A stretch of 41,336 nucleotides of DNA from an uncultured Clostridia bacterium. GTDB taxonomy: Bacteria; Bacillota; Clostridia; TANB77; CAG-508. Position 1 is the stretch's first letter; the number at the start of each line of letters is the position of its first letter. The DNA is taken from assembly GCA_944393395.1 (NCBI GenBank), contig CALYAB010000007.1:1-41336 (forward strand). The letters are read 5' to 3'. Under the pieces are notes generated by a model that saw only the letters and a list, made by a program, of their open reading frames with translations, did no database searches and was not told where the DNA came from. Shown in pieces: positions 20,004-28,954 of this stretch. The translations under genes were made by a program, and so were the position numbers.

Positions 20004-21818
20004 TTGAAAAATGGAATAAAGACATTAGCAATGTGGTTAATAATAGGGGTAATTTTTATAGTTGTATTATCATCAATAGTTGAAAATAGTAATTCAAAAT
20101 TAAAATATTCAGAATTAATTACAAATATCAATAGTAATAATGTTAAATCTATTGTAATTAATGCTGATGGTAAAACAGCAGAAGTTGAACTAAAAGATGA
20201 TAATGTTAGAAAAGAAACTAGCATACCTGATATGGGTAGTTTCATGACTTATATAGAAGAATTTATAAATAACGGTAATTTTACGATAGAAGAAGAAGCA
20301 GAATCTATATTTATGACATTACTTCCATTAGTTACACCATTTGCAATATTAATAATATTTATGCTTTTCTGGTTTTTAACAATAGGTGGAACAAATAGTG
20401 GAAGCCCAGGAAGTAAAACAATGACATTTGGAAAAAGTAAAGCTAGAATGATGACACCAGCAGAAAAGAACAGAATAACATTTGATGATGTAGCAGGTGT
20501 AGATGAAGAAAAAGAAGAACTAGAAGAAGTAGTGCAATTTTTGAAAAACCCAAAGAAATTTACTGATATGGGAGCAAGGATACCAAAAGGAGTTCTATTG
20601 GTAGGTCAACCAGGAACAGGAAAAACACTTTTAGCAAAAGCAGTAGCAGGAGAAGCAGGAGTACCATTCTTTATTATAAGTGGTTCAGACTTTGTTGAAA
20701 TGTTTGTTGGTGTTGGTGCTTCAAGAGTAAGAGACTTATTTGATCAAGCTAAGAAAAATGCACCATGTATCATATTTATAGATGAAATTGATGCTGTTGG
20801 ACGTCAAAGAGGAGCTGGACTTGGTGGAGGACATGATGAAAGAGAACAAACATTAAATCAATTACTAGTTGAAATGGATGGATTTGCAGAAAATGAAGGT
20901 GTAATAGTTCTAGCAGCAACAAATAGACCAGATGTATTAGACAAAGCATTACTAAGAGCAGGTAGATTTGATAGACAAATAGTAGTAGGATTACCAGATG
21001 TAAAAGCAAGAGAACAAATATTAGAAGTACACGCAAGAAAGAAAAGATTATCTGATGATGTAGATTTAAAAATTATAGCTAAAAATACATCAGGATTTGC
21101 AGGAGCAGACTTAGAAAATGTACTAAATGAGGCAGCTCTTTTAGCAGCAAGAAGAAATATGAATGAAATTGGAATGCAAGAAATTGAAGATGCTATGGTA
21201 AAAGTAACTATGGGACCAGAAAAGAAAACAAGAGTAAGAAGTGATAAGGAAAATAGATTAGTTGCTTATCATGAAGCTGGTCATGCAGTTGTTAGTCATT
21301 ATTTAGAAACACAAGATCCAGTACATCAAATATCAATAGTACCTAGAGGTATGGCTGGTGGTTATACAATGTATAGACCAACAGAAGATAAAAACTTTAT
21401 GTCAAAAACAGAAATGGAAGAAAATATAGTTTCACTTTTAGGTGGAAGGGTAGCTGAAAGCTTGATATTAAATGATATATCTACAGGTGCAAGTAATGAT
21501 ATAGAAAGAGCAACAAAAATTGCAAGAAGCATGGTAACAAAATATGGAATGAGCGAAAAGATAGGTGCTCTAATGTTAGGATCTAGTCAAGAAGAGGTAT
21601 TTTTAGGAAGAGATTTTGGACACACAAAAGAATATTCTGAAGAAACTGCAGCAGTTATAGATGAGGAAACAAAAAGAATAGTGGATACAGGATATAATAG
21701 GGCTAAACAAATATTATCTGATAATGTAGATAAGTTGCATAAAGTGGCTGGAATATTACTTGAAAAAGAAAAAATTGAAGCTGATGAATTTGAAGCTATA
21801 TTTGGAGCAGAAGCTTAA
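20004..21818 (+). CDS. ftsH: ATP-dependent zinc metalloprotease FtsH
   Basis: Membrane-anchored AAA+ protease that degrades misfolded membrane proteins. 604 residues. Two membrane helices (about 5-26 and 105-128) flank a small extracytoplasmic domain. The AAA domain has Walker A GQPGTGKT (201-208; the second residue is Q where P is usual), Walker B FIDEID and the arginine-finger segment RAGRFDRQ. The zinc site is HEAGH (423-427). The start is TTG at 20004: GAGGAGG (19990-19996) is placed 7 bases upstream and no in-frame ATG is near. tilS-ftsH adjacency is common in Firmicutes, but the hpt gene often found between them is absent. Confidence 0.97.
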   Translation: MKNGIKTLAMWLIIGVIFIVVLSSIVENSNSKLKYSELITNINSNNVKSIVINADGKTAEVELKDDNVRKETSIPDMGSFMTYIEEFINNGNFTIEEEAESIFMTLLPLVTPFAILIIFMLFWFLTIGGTNSGSPGSKTMTFGKSKARMMTPAEKNRITFDDVAGVDEEKEELEEVVQFLKNPKKFTDMGARIPKGVLLVGQPGTGKTLLAKAVAGEAGVPFFIISGSDFVEMFVGVGASRVRDLFDQAKKNAPCIIFIDEIDAVGRQRGAGLGGGHDEREQTLNQLLVEMDGFAENEGVIVLAATNRPDVLDKALLRAGRFDRQIVVGLPDVKAREQILEVHARKKRLSDDVDLKIIAKNTSGFAGADLENVLNEAALLAARRNMNEIGMQEIEDAMVKVTMGPEKKTRVRSDKENRLVAYHEAGHAVVSHYLETQDPVHQISIVPRGMAGGYTMYRPTEDKNFMSKTEMEENIVSLLGGRVAESLILNDISTGASNDIERATKIARSMVTKYGMSEKIGALMLGSSQEEVFLGRDFGHTKEYSEETAAVIDEETKRIVDTGYNRAKQILSDNVDKLHKVAGILLEKEKIEADEFEAIFGAEA

Positions 21819-21823
21819 GAATT

Positions 21824-21864
21824 AACAGAAAATAGTAAATGTATATTGCTATTTTCTGTTTTTT
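21824..21864 (+). terminator. Intrinsic terminator after ftsH
   Basis: AACAGAAAATAG (21824-21835) pairs perfectly with CTATTTTCTGTT (21849-21860), followed by TTTT. Confidence 0.85.
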
Positions 21865-21912
21865 GCGATAAAATTAATGTGCAAAAGATAAAAAAGAAAT
21901 AGAGGAAGTATA

Positions 21913-22515
21913 ATGAAAAATTATTATGAAATATTAGAAGTTAATCCAAAAGCATCAAAAGAAATTATTGAAAAAGCATATAGAACATTAGTAAAAAGGT
22001 ATCACCCTGACTTATATTCATCTGTTCAAAAAAGGGAAGCAGAAGCAAAATTAAAAGAGATTAATGAGGCATATAATATATTATCTGATGATTTTCTAAG
22101 AGGACAATATGATTTAGAACTAAAAAAAGAAGAGATGAAATATGAAGAGTTGAGAAATAAGCAAGTAAATGATGAAAGTTATAATATTAATAATAGTACT
22201 ACTATAAATAATCGAAGAAGTAGAAAAAATGAAAAGTCAGAGCCAATTAACAAAAAAATTGAGAACAAGAAGAAAAATAATGTGGGAACTGTATTTGGAA
22301 TTGTAGAATTAGTAAAAGAATTATGGTCTAATATACCTAAAGGTGGAGAAAGAAGAAAGTTAAATAAAACAGATTTTTTAGCAATTGGATTAACAATAGT
22401 AGTTATTTTAATACTAGGTGTCATATTATGGTTTATACCATTTACAAATGGTTGGATGAGACAGTTATTATTTGAAAATCCATTGTTTAATCTTATAGGT
22501 GGGTTATTCTCTTGA
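21913..22515 (+). CDS. Membrane-anchored J-domain protein
   Basis: 200 residues. The N-terminus is a J domain: [20 protein letters not shown], the HPD triad at 31-33 (in RYHPDLY) and [10 protein letters not shown], so it should stimulate a DnaK-type Hsp70. There is no zinc-finger or substrate domain of classical DnaJ. Instead an Asn/Lys-rich linker (about 80-125) leads to one membrane helix (about 155-177, [20 protein letters not shown]), so the J domain is probably tethered on the cytoplasmic face. AGAGGAAG is the ribosome binding site. It lies just after ftsH but behind a terminator. Its specific client is unknown. Confidence 0.85.
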   Translation: MKNYYEILEVNPKASKEIIEKAYRTLVKRYHPDLYSSVQKREAEAKLKEINEAYNILSDDFLRGQYDLELKKEEMKYEELRNKQVNDESYNINNSTTINNRRSRKNEKSEPINKKIENKKKNNVGTVFGIVELVKELWSNIPKGGERRKLNKTDFLAIGLTIVVILILGVILWFIPFTNGWMRQLLFENPLFNLIGGLFS

Positions 22516-22516
22516 T

Positions 22517-22592
22517 TTTTTATATATTAGAAAGTCATGCTGACTTTCTAATATATAAAAATACGATGCACACAAATTTATTACATAAATTT
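22517..22592. repeat. Palindromic intergenic element, copy 3, with second hairpin
   Basis: 22517-22561 is a perfect palindromic hairpin: a 21-bp stem running from TTTTTATATATTAGAAAG through GTCA, loop TGC. TACGATGCACACA follows, then a second perfect hairpin AAATTTAT (22574-22581), loop TAC, ATAAATTT (22585-22592). The stem begins two bases after the J-domain gene stop, so it may also act as its terminator. Confidence 0.85.
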
Positions 22593-22654
22593 ATTCTATC
22601 TGCTAATGGTTAAAATAAGTATAATATATGGAGAACTTAAAACTTAATTTGTTA

Positions 22655-22696
22655 AAATAATATGAGAGAGCTGTAATAAACTCTCTCATATTATTT
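22655..22696. terminator. Bidirectional terminator between convergent genes
   Basis: A 16-bp perfect stem, AAATAATATGAGAGAG (22655-22670) with CTCTCTCATATTATTT (22681-22696), lies between the plus-strand J-domain gene and the end of the minus-strand gene at 22713. The A-rich and T-rich flanks suit termination in either direction. Confidence 0.8.
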
Positions 22697-22712
22697 GACT
22701 AAATTTATATAA

Positions 22713-23924
22713 TTATAATTCTATACCTGAGTTAATAGAATTATCACTTTTTTTCTTTAAAGATTCCTGTTCTAGTCTAAATATATTTTTTCTTAACATT
22801 GAAGCAATTGGTGAGCTTTGCAACCTTGGATTATTACCATAAAATTTGCTATAAATTTGTCTAGCAGTTGTAAAATCCTGAGCAGCTAATAAATTTTCTA
22901 TTACTAGTTTGGATGAATTCACTGAAGTAATTCCACATAATTTTTCAAGTATGTTAATTGTTGCTTCAGGGTTTTGAAGCTTATATATTTTTGAATTATT
23001 TCGTAGTAAGCTTTGAATTTGAATTAAAATTTGTCCTCTTTCTTGTTTTTCTGTTAAAGAAAATTTATTATTAGGCTTACCTTTCATTCTATTTTTAGCT
23101 TCTTGGTCAATAATTTCATTTGCTTTTTCTAAATCTAAAGTTCCATTTGCGATTTCCTTAACAATAAGTTCTATATCTGGTGATATATTACTCATTAATC
23201 TGGTAGAAGCATTTTTTAGATGTAGTCTGTATATTTTTCGTTCTATTTTATTTTTCATTGAATCTAGACGTATGTCGTTTGAAGAATCTGTTCTTTTGGG
23301 TAATTTTTTCAATAAACTTTTTAATCTATCTACATCATCAGTTTGTGATTGAGCAATGTCAATTGCATTAATCAAATTGCCTATCATTATTTTTCTTTCT
23401 TTATTCATGAGAATATCAATTTTGTCTGACTTATGTAATCCAAGACCTTTTAGAGTTTTTGATTGCATTAAATAATATAATTTTTCTTTTTGATTTATGT
23501 TTAATTCGTATTTTTTTATATCTTCTAATTTACGTATAATTATTGTGGCAGTGGTTCTTCTCTTTCTTAGTGGGGCGTCTTCTATTTGTTTTACCAACTT
23601 TTCTATTTCTTGTATTATTAAATCTGCTTGAGAAGGAATAGTATCTGAATAGTTTTTAGATTTATTAGTGCTAGTAACAGGATTAGATGAATTTGTAATA
23701 GTTTTTTTATTAGAGTGATTTGAAGTTTTTTTCTTTCTCCAAATTACTAAATCATTAGTTTTAGTAGGGATACTATTATCTACAGATTTATTAGCTTTTT
23801 CTATTTCAGATTTATATTTTTCTAACTCTGCAAGAGGTATATTTAGTTCAGCAGAAATTAATCTTAAATCAAATCCTTTTTTTATTATCATTTTTATTTC
23901 TTCTATTTCATTATCTTTTAACAT
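22713..23924 (-). CDS. Hypothetical protein with N-terminal helix-turn-helix-like segment
   Basis: 403 residues; I do not recognise the family. Residues about 5-42 (FDLRLISAELNIPLAELEKY) resemble the recognition region of resolvase- or sigma-type helix-turn-helix domains. A low-complexity Asn/Ser/Thr/Lys linker (about 50-95) follows, then a long predicted all-helical region rich in Lys, Ile and Leu. There is no signal peptide or membrane segment, so it is probably cytoplasmic. The ribosome binding site AAAAGGTG precedes the ATG on the minus strand. It lies downstream of the minus-strand gene at 24092-25336, but that gene has a hairpin at its end. No function is assigned. Confidence 0.75.
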   Translation of the reverse strand: MLKDNEIEEIKMIIKKGFDLRLISAELNIPLAELEKYKSEIEKANKSVDNSIPTKTNDLVIWRKKKTSNHSNKKTITNSSNPVTSTNKSKNYSDTIPSQADLIIQEIEKLVKQIEDAPLRKRRTTATIIIRKLEDIKKYELNINQKEKLYYLMQSKTLKGLGLHKSDKIDILMNKERKIMIGNLINAIDIAQSQTDDVDRLKSLLKKLPKRTDSSNDIRLDSMKNKIERKIYRLHLKNASTRLMSNISPDIELIVKEIANGTLDLEKANEIIDQEAKNRMKGKPNNKFSLTEKQERGQILIQIQSLLRNNSKIYKLQNPEATINILEKLCGITSVNSSKLVIENLLAAQDFTTARQIYSKFYGNNPRLQSSPIASMLRKNIFRLEQESLKKKSDNSINSGIEL

Positions 23925-24046
23925 TTATTATCACCTTTTTATTTTCTACATCCCTGAATAATTTTGGAATACCTATATTATAAATTAAACAGATTTGCTT
24001 TATAATATCACAGAATCATTGAAATTTCAATAGATTTAATTAAGTA

Positions 24047-24072
24047 AAGCCACCAGATACATCTAGTGGCTT
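24047..24072 (-). terminator. Terminator-like hairpin after the 414-residue gene
   Basis: On the plus strand AAGCCAC (24047-24053) pairs with GTGGCTT (24066-24072), and the loop adds AGAT/ATCT pairing. On the minus strand it follows the stop of the gene ending at 24092, with only a weak T-rich tail. Confidence 0.55.
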
Positions 24073-24091
24073 ACAGAAAGCTAATATACAT

Positions 24092-25336
24092 TTAAGAAAT
24101 ACAGCGTTTTAAATCTTTAAGAAATTGAATGGTAGTCAGTGTTGTATCCTGATTTCCTCCATTTTCTTTATAATAATCATTGATAAAAGTAGAGTAAGTC
24201 ATAAGAGCGAGTTTCTTTTTACCATCAGGAATTTCTGTTTTTTCAAGAAGATTATACGAACTTTCTATTTTTTCAGAATTAATAGTGGCTTGAGTGATTT
24301 GATCAATCCATTCTTGTTCTTGCTGACTTAATTTTTTTACGCCCATAAATTCGAGAATATAACTAGCTTTTTCTTGTATAGACCGCTTGAAATCGATATT
24401 TGATAGAAACTTATTAAGAGCTTCAATATCTTTCATACAATCTATTTGCCTTGATGCATCATTGCCTTTATGTTGCTCTGGAGCATCAGATGTCTTAGCT
24501 TCTTCTCCTGTTTCTTCATTTTTTGTGAAAGGATAATTTTTGAAATCCTTAATTGCATTAAGAAACGGTAATGGTTTCAGATATTGATTTTTTGATGGAT
24601 TTCTAAGTTTATTACAGAAGGTTACTTTATCATATTGTTTATATTTCCATCCTTTCTCAGAAAAACTTTCATATATTTTTTCCCATGATAATTTTTCTAG
24701 TTCAGTTGAAACTGAAACTAACTGTTTAAAGAAAGAAATTTTGGACCCAAATTCTAGCCAATTGGCTACCAGATCTAGAAACTCATCAAAAGAACTAGCT
24801 TTGTTGGCGAGTTCGCTAAATTTTGAAGGCGCAATGTTAGTAGAATTTCCAGATTTTTCTTGTTGACCTTTACTGATTGGAGCTTCTTTCTTTTGACTAT
24901 CTGAAGCATTAGAAGAGGCTTCTTCGGATTTTCCACCGTTAGCAATTCCATTTTCTGAAACATCAGAAGAAGTTCCTGTTTGGTTATTGTCAGGAAGTCC
25001 ATCGTCTGAAACATCAGAGGAAGTATCTAGTTGGTTACCGTCAGAAAGCCCATCGTCTGAAGTATCAGAAGAAGTATCTGCTTGGTTACTGTCAGGAAGT
25101 CCATCGTCTGAAACATCAGAGGAATTTTCAGAATAATGTAATTTTAATTTTTCAAAGTTTTTTAAAGCTTTTAAAAATTCAATAGGTGGTTTTTCTTCAA
25201 ATACCACTTCAAATTTCACTTCTTTATCCTCTATGTCTAGTTTGCTTTGAGGATTAAAGTTGTGAGCAAATGCTAAATCTAACTTTGTGACACTATTCCG
25301 TTTTTTAAAGACTATTGTTCCGTAAATTTTTCTCAT
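24092..25336 (-). CDS. Hypothetical acidic-repeat protein
   Basis: 414 residues, family not recognised. An N-terminal domain of about 65 residues, with alternating beta-like and charged segments, is followed by about four tandem 17-residue acidic repeats (72-146, consensus SSDVSDDGLPDxNQ), then a Ser/Lys/Glu linker. The rest is a helical C-terminal region (about 165-414) with WLEFGSKISFFKQLV and WEKIYESFSEKGWKYKQY. No signal peptide or membrane helix. AAAGGAG lies 8 bases before the ATG. It diverges from rpsU. Codon use differs from the core genes: it contains two in-frame CGG codons (residues 13 and 318) and a CGC, while the core genes here show no in-frame CGG. That suggests recent acquisition or weak codon selection. 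Confidence 0.75.
   Translation of the reverse strand: MRKIYGTIVFKKRNSVTKLDLAFAHNFNPQSKLDIEDKEVKFEVVFEEKPPIEFLKALKNFEKLKLHYSENSSDVSDDGLPDSNQADTSSDTSDDGLSDGNQLDTSSDVSDDGLPDNNQTGTSSDVSENGIANGGKSEEASSNASDSQKKEAPISKGQQEKSGNSTNIAPSKFSELANKASSFDEFLDLVANWLEFGSKISFFKQLVSVSTELEKLSWEKIYESFSEKGWKYKQYDKVTFCNKLRNPSKNQYLKPLPFLNAIKDFKNYPFTKNEETGEEAKTSDAPEQHKGNDASRQIDCMKDIEALNKFLSNIDFKRSIQEKASYILEFMGVKKLSQQEQEWIDQITQATINSEKIESSYNLLEKTEIPDGKKKLALMTYSTFINDYYKENGGNQDTTLTTIQFLKDLKRCIS
24899..25123 (-). repeat. 51-bp tandem repeats coding for 17-residue acidic units
   Basis: The word CCATCGTCTGA recurs on the plus strand at 24999, 25050 and 25101, a strict 51-base spacing that keeps frame. A fourth, more diverged unit lies toward 24899. 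It encodes a flexible Asp/Ser-rich linker whose length may vary between strains. Confidence 0.85.
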
Positions 25337-25395
25337 AATGTACTCCTTTCATGATGAGTTAATAAGTTGTAAAAATGTATATTAGTTTTAATAAG

Positions 25396-25429
25396 TTTTT
25401 TGCGTTTAAAATTATTAAACCGCAAAAAA
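25396..25429. promoter_or_regulatory. Hairpin in the 5' region of the minus-strand gene
   Basis: TTTTTTGCG-TTTAA (25396-25409) pairs with TTAAAC-CGCAAAAAA (25415-25429) with one bulged base. A T-tract does not follow on either strand, so it does not look like a terminator. It would sit near the 5' end of the minus-strand mRNA if the promoter at 25447-25475 is right. Confidence 0.5.
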
Positions 25430-25446
25430 TACCTTAATATGACCAT

Positions 25447-25475
25447 ATGATAACATAAATTTACATAACTTGCAA
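25447..25475 (-). promoter_or_regulatory. Possible promoter of the 414-residue gene
   Basis: On the minus strand TTGCAA (25470-25475) and TATCAT (25447-25452) are separated by 17 bases, about 110 bases upstream of the ATG at 25336. Confidence 0.45.
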
Positions 25476-25537
25476 TGAATTAATAAAAGTTTATAAAATA
25501 TTAGTTACTACAACATTTTTAAATCTCAAAAATTCTA

Positions 25538-25566
25538 TTGACAACTAAAATACTATAAGGTATAAT
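25538..25566 (+). promoter_or_regulatory. Consensus sigma-A promoter of rpsU
   Basis: TTGACA (25538-25543), 17-base spacer, TATAAT (25561-25566): a perfect match to the housekeeping consensus, as expected for a ribosomal protein gene. Confidence 0.9.
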
Positions 25567-25633
25567 ATAAATCGTTAATTAGGGTTATCCCAAATACTAC
25601 AGTTTTTGTATGACCGGAAGGAGGGGAATTTAA

Positions 25634-25804
25634 ATGTTAGAAATAAAAGTTAATGATGGAAATATAGAAGATGCTTTAAGAAGGTTTAAAAGACAATGTG
25701 CTAGAAACGGAGTTTTACAAGAAGTTCGTAAAAGAGAGCACTATGAAAAACCTAGTGTAAGAAGAAAGAAAAAATCAGAGGCAGCAAGAAAAAGAAAATT
25801 TTAA
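25634..25804 (+). CDS. rpsU: 30S ribosomal protein S21
   Basis: 56 residues, starting [20 protein letters not shown] and ending in the basic tail SEAARKRKF, the expected size and layout of bS21. It acts in 30S subunits during initiation and mRNA selection. A strong GGAAGGAGGGG ribosome binding site precedes the ATG, with a perfect promoter upstream and a hairpin terminator downstream, so it is a single-gene unit. Too short for many gene finders but certain. Confidence 0.97.
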   Translation: MLEIKVNDGNIEDALRRFKRQCARNGVLQEVRKREHYEKPSVRRKKKSEAARKRKF

Positions 25805-25816
25805 TACATAGAAACT

Positions 25817-25849
25817 GGGGCGTTAGGATTGACTAAGCGTTCCTTTTTT
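25817..25849 (+). terminator. Intrinsic terminator after rpsU
   Basis: GGGGCG-TTAG pairs with CTAAGCGTTCC, allowing G-T wobbles and one bulge, followed by TTTTTT (25844-25849). Confidence 0.75.
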
Positions 25850-25869
25850 GTATATAAAAACAAATGCTA

Positions 25870-25898
25870 TTGTTTAAATTAAATATATTTGGTTAAAA
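25870..25898 (+). promoter_or_regulatory. Possible promoter of the M16 gene pair
   Basis: TTGTTT (25870-25875) and TTAAAA (25893-25898) with a 17-base spacer. A weak match, but the rpsU terminator upstream calls for a new start. Confidence 0.35.
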
Positions 25899-25965
25899 TG
25901 AATAATTTTACGAATTTATAAAATAATAAATATAGATTATAAAAAAATCGAGAAAGGAAAATCTT

Positions 25966-27228
25966 ATGGAATATATAGAAAAAACTATAAAAAAAGGTAT
26001 AAAAGTTCATTCTTTAAAAACAAATAAATTTAAAACAAATTTAATTGCTATATTTTTAACAAGCGAATTATCAAGAAAAACAGTTACATCAAATGCTTTA
26101 ATTTCAGCGGTTTTAAGAAGAGGTAGTAAAAATATGCCTACGCAAGAAGAAATAAGTAAAGAATTAGAAGAATTGTATGGAGCAACTTTTGATTGTGGTA
26201 TAGATAAAACAGGAGACAATCAAGTACTAAAATTTTATATTGAATCTATAAACGATAAATTTTTACCACAGAAAGATGAAAATATGTTGAAAACTTCTAT
26301 TGAAAAGATACTTGACATAGTATTTAATCCACTTATAAAAGATGAAGCTTTTGATAAAGAATATGTTGCTCAAGAAAAAGAAAATATAAAACATAGAATA
26401 GAAGGAAAAATTGATAATAAAGCAAGATATGCATTAGATAGATGTATAGAAGAAATGTATAAAGATAAACCATTTGGATTATACAAATTTGGATATGTAG
26501 AAGATTTAGAAAATATTAATGAAAAAAATTTATATCAACAATATAAAGATTTAATCAATGAATGTAAAATTGATATCTTTATATCAGGAGATATAGATGA
26601 CAATATAGAAAGTATAATATTAGAAAATGAAAAAGTAAAAGAACTTAAAGAAAGAGAACCTAAATATAATAAAGAAAGCGAACAGGAAAGAGAAAAACAT
26701 GGAGAAATCACAGAAAAAATGGATGTAAACCAAGGAAAACTAGTAATAGGACTAGATGTAAATACACAAAGTGAAGACGAAAAATATTATACATTAGTAT
26801 ATAACAATATTTTAGGAGGAAGCGCAAATTCAAAAATATTCCAAAATGTAAGAGAAAAAGCTAATTTAGCATATGTAGCAAGTTCTAATTATTTTAGATA
26901 TAAAAATAATATTTTTATAAATTGTGGTATAGAAATTTCAAATTATCAAAAAGCAGTGGATTTAATAAAAATTCAACTAGAAGATATGAAAAAAGGAAAC
27001 TTTACAGATGAAGAAATTGAAAATGCCAAAAAATCAATTGTTGCCATAATAAGAACAATTGATGATGAACAAGATACAGGAATAACATATTATTTTGGTC
27101 AAGAATTATCTAATAATAAAACTTCAATAGAAAATTATATAAAGAAAATAGAAGGTGTAAAAAGAGAAAATATATTAGATGTAGCTAATAAAATAGACAT
27201 AAACACAATATATTTTCTTAGAGATTGA
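25966..27228 (+). CDS. yfmF: M16 family peptidase-like protein, YfmF type, no active site
   Basis: 420 residues with the M16 (pitrilysin-like) fold in the arrangement of YfmF/YmfF proteins. The region that should hold HxxEH reads SNALISAVLRRGSKNMPTQ, with no zinc ligands, so this is the non-catalytic partner. A second M16 domain with NILGGSANSKIFQNVREKAN fits the family. In Bacillus the paired YfmF/YfmH proteins are linked to 5-aminopentanol modification of elongation factor P. AGAAAGGA is the ribosome binding site. It is followed after 21 bases by the catalytic partner gene, so the two are cotranscribed and probably form a heterodimer. Confidence 0.82.
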   Translation: MEYIEKTIKKGIKVHSLKTNKFKTNLIAIFLTSELSRKTVTSNALISAVLRRGSKNMPTQEEISKELEELYGATFDCGIDKTGDNQVLKFYIESINDKFLPQKDENMLKTSIEKILDIVFNPLIKDEAFDKEYVAQEKENIKHRIEGKIDNKARYALDRCIEEMYKDKPFGLYKFGYVEDLENINEKNLYQQYKDLINECKIDIFISGDIDDNIESIILENEKVKELKEREPKYNKESEQEREKHGEITEKMDVNQGKLVIGLDVNTQSEDEKYYTLVYNNILGGSANSKIFQNVREKANLAYVASSNYFRYKNNIFINCGIEISNYQKAVDLIKIQLEDMKKGNFTDEEIENAKKSIVAIIRTIDDEQDTGITYYFGQELSNNKTSIENYIKKIEGVKRENILDVANKIDINTIYFLRD

Positions 27229-27249
27229 TATGTGATAGGAGAGAAATAA

Positions 27250-28527
27250 ATGCAAATAATAGAAAATTTAAAGGTAAATGAAAAATTATTTTTAGAAAAG
27301 CTAGAAAATGGAATGGCTGTAATGATAATACCCAAAAAAGATATGAAGAAAAAATATATGATATGGGGAACTAACTATGGATCAAATGATAATATTTTTG
27401 TAGTTCCAGGAGAAGAAAAAGAAACAGAAGTACCAAATGGTGTAGCGCATTTTTTAGAACATAAAATGTTTGAACAAGAAAATGGAACAAACAGCCTAGA
27501 TACTTTAACATCTCTAGGTGTAGATGCCAATGCATATACAACAAATAATCATACAGCATATTTGTTTGAATGTACTGATAATTTTTATGAAGCTATGGAT
27601 GAATTGATGGACTATGTTCAAAATCCATATTTTACTGATGAAAATGTTGAAAAAGAAAAAGGAATAATAGGACAAGAAATAAAAATGTATGATGACTATC
27701 CTGATTGGAGAGTTTATATGAATGCAATGCAAGCAATGTATCATAATAATCCTGTTAAAATCGACATTGCAGGGTCAATAGAGTCTATAAGTAAAATAGA
27801 TAAAGAAATTTTATATAAATGTTATAACACATTTTATAATCCTTCAAATATGGCTATGGTAATATGTGGTGATTTTGAACCAGAAAAATTATTGGAAGAA
27901 ATAAAAAAGAGATTAAAGAAAACTAAGTCAGAAGGAACTATAAAAAGGATAAGTCCAGATGAGCCAGAAAATATAGTAAAAGGAAAAATAGAACAAAAAT
28001 TAGATGTGAGTCAACCAATGTACACAGTAGGAATAAAAGTAAAACCTATAAATAATAGTGTACAAGAAATGATAAAAAGAGACATATCAATACAAATACT
28101 TTTAGAAATCCTTGTAGGTAAAAGTTCAGAATTGTATAAAGAGTTGTATACACAAGGGATTATATATGGAGGCATTGGGGCTAGTTATGAATTTACTAAA
28201 GATTATTCTCATATATTGATTTCAGGCCAATCAAGTAATCCAGAAGAAGTATATGCCAAAATAAAAGATAGAATTAATTTATTAAAAAATAATGAAATAA
28301 ATGAAAAAGACGTTAGTAGAATTAAGAAAAAAGTCTATGGAGAATATGTTAGAGAATATAATGATGTTACTGACATTTCTAGAATGTTTTTATCTGATTA
28401 TTTTAAAGGTATAAATAGTTTTGAATATTTAGAAGAGATTGTAAATATAAATGTAGAATATTTAAAACAAGTGTTAAATGATGTATTTAAAGAAGACAAA
28501 ATGGTGATTTCTATAGTTAAAAGTTAG
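27250..28527 (+). CDS. yfmH: M16 family zinc peptidase, YfmH type
   Basis: 425 residues. The inverted zinc motif HFLEH is at 67-71 (GVAHFLEHKMFE), and the downstream glutamate region EKEKGIIGQEIKMYDD supplies the third ligand. The C-terminal half carries the second M16 domain with LYKELYTQGIIYGGIG. It is the catalytic partner of the inactive homologue immediately upstream; such M16 pairs usually work as heterodimers. It is linked in Bacillus to EF-P modification. AGGAGAG precedes the ATG by a short spacer. A terminator follows. Confidence 0.87.
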   Translation: MQIIENLKVNEKLFLEKLENGMAVMIIPKKDMKKKYMIWGTNYGSNDNIFVVPGEEKETEVPNGVAHFLEHKMFEQENGTNSLDTLTSLGVDANAYTTNNHTAYLFECTDNFYEAMDELMDYVQNPYFTDENVEKEKGIIGQEIKMYDDYPDWRVYMNAMQAMYHNNPVKIDIAGSIESISKIDKEILYKCYNTFYNPSNMAMVICGDFEPEKLLEEIKKRLKKTKSEGTIKRISPDEPENIVKGKIEQKLDVSQPMYTVGIKVKPINNSVQEMIKRDISIQILLEILVGKSSELYKELYTQGIIYGGIGASYEFTKDYSHILISGQSSNPEEVYAKIKDRINLLKNNEINEKDVSRIKKKVYGEYVREYNDVTDISRMFLSDYFKGINSFEYLEEIVNINVEYLKQVLNDVFKEDKMVISIVKS

Positions 28528-28559
28528 AAAAAAGAGAATAAAAAAAATAAGGAAAAAAT

Positions 28560-28597
28560 AGTATTATAATAGTAAAATAAATAATACTGTTTTTTTT
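28560..28597 (+). terminator. Intrinsic terminator after yfmH
   Basis: AGTATTAT (28560-28567) pairs with ATAATACT (28581-28588), followed by G and eight T. Confidence 0.8.
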
Positions 28598-28663
28598 GTA
28601 TTTTAACTGTCGGAATTTGTAAAAAAATGTCATACGAAACTTGGCAAAAAGCATTGAAATTGC

Positions 28664-28692
28664 TTGACTCAGAGATTTTTATGTGTTAATTT
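28664..28692 (+). promoter_or_regulatory. Likely promoter of the spo0E-like gene
   Basis: TTGACT (28664-28669) and TAATTT (28687-28692), 17-base spacer, 44 bases before the start codon. Confidence 0.5.
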
Positions 28693-28735
28693 ATAAATAT
28701 ACAGAAGATAAACTAATAAAAAAGGAGAGATATGT

Positions 28736-28900
28736 ATGTTAAATGATGAAATTTGTAAATTACGCGATAAATTAAATAAAAGTATAGAGGAAGGAAAAGA
28801 TTATAAAATAATCTATAAGTTAAGTATAGAACTTGATGAACTTATAGCTTCTTACTATAATAAAGATGGTAAAAAAAAAGCGGTAATGATGATAAGTTAA
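28736..28900 (+). CDS. Spo0E family sporulation regulatory protein
   Basis: 54 residues, too short for a standard ORF list. The C-terminal half carries the Spo0E signature in KLSIELDELIASYY (about 28-41; family pattern S-x-x-L-D-x-L-I), preceded by a helix KLRDKLNKSIEEGK, giving the expected helical hairpin. Known family members dephosphorylate Spo0A~P and delay sporulation. AAAGGAGAGA (28721-28730) serves the ATG at 28736; an ATG at 28732 is out of frame and runs into a stop at once. Its own promoter and terminator make it a single-gene unit. No other sporulation gene is in the window, so spore formation cannot be inferred from it alone. Confidence 0.88.
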   Translation: MLNDEICKLRDKLNKSIEEGKDYKIIYKLSIELDELIASYYNKDGKKKAVMMIS

Positions 28901-28903
28901 AAA

Positions 28904-28945
28904 AATAATCCCTTAACAAGTACTTTGTGGGGGGTTATTTTTTTT
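28904..28945 (+). terminator. Intrinsic terminator after the spo0E-like gene
   Basis: AATAATCCC (28904-28912) pairs with GGGGTTATT (28931-28939) with one wobble, followed by a long T-run. Confidence 0.8.
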
Positions 28946-28954
28946 GAGCAAGAG

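Noticed and set aside
24899..25123. Regular 51-base repeats suggesting a CRISPR array
   Set aside because: The units are directly adjacent without spacers, keep a reading frame and encode 17-residue acidic units inside a gene.
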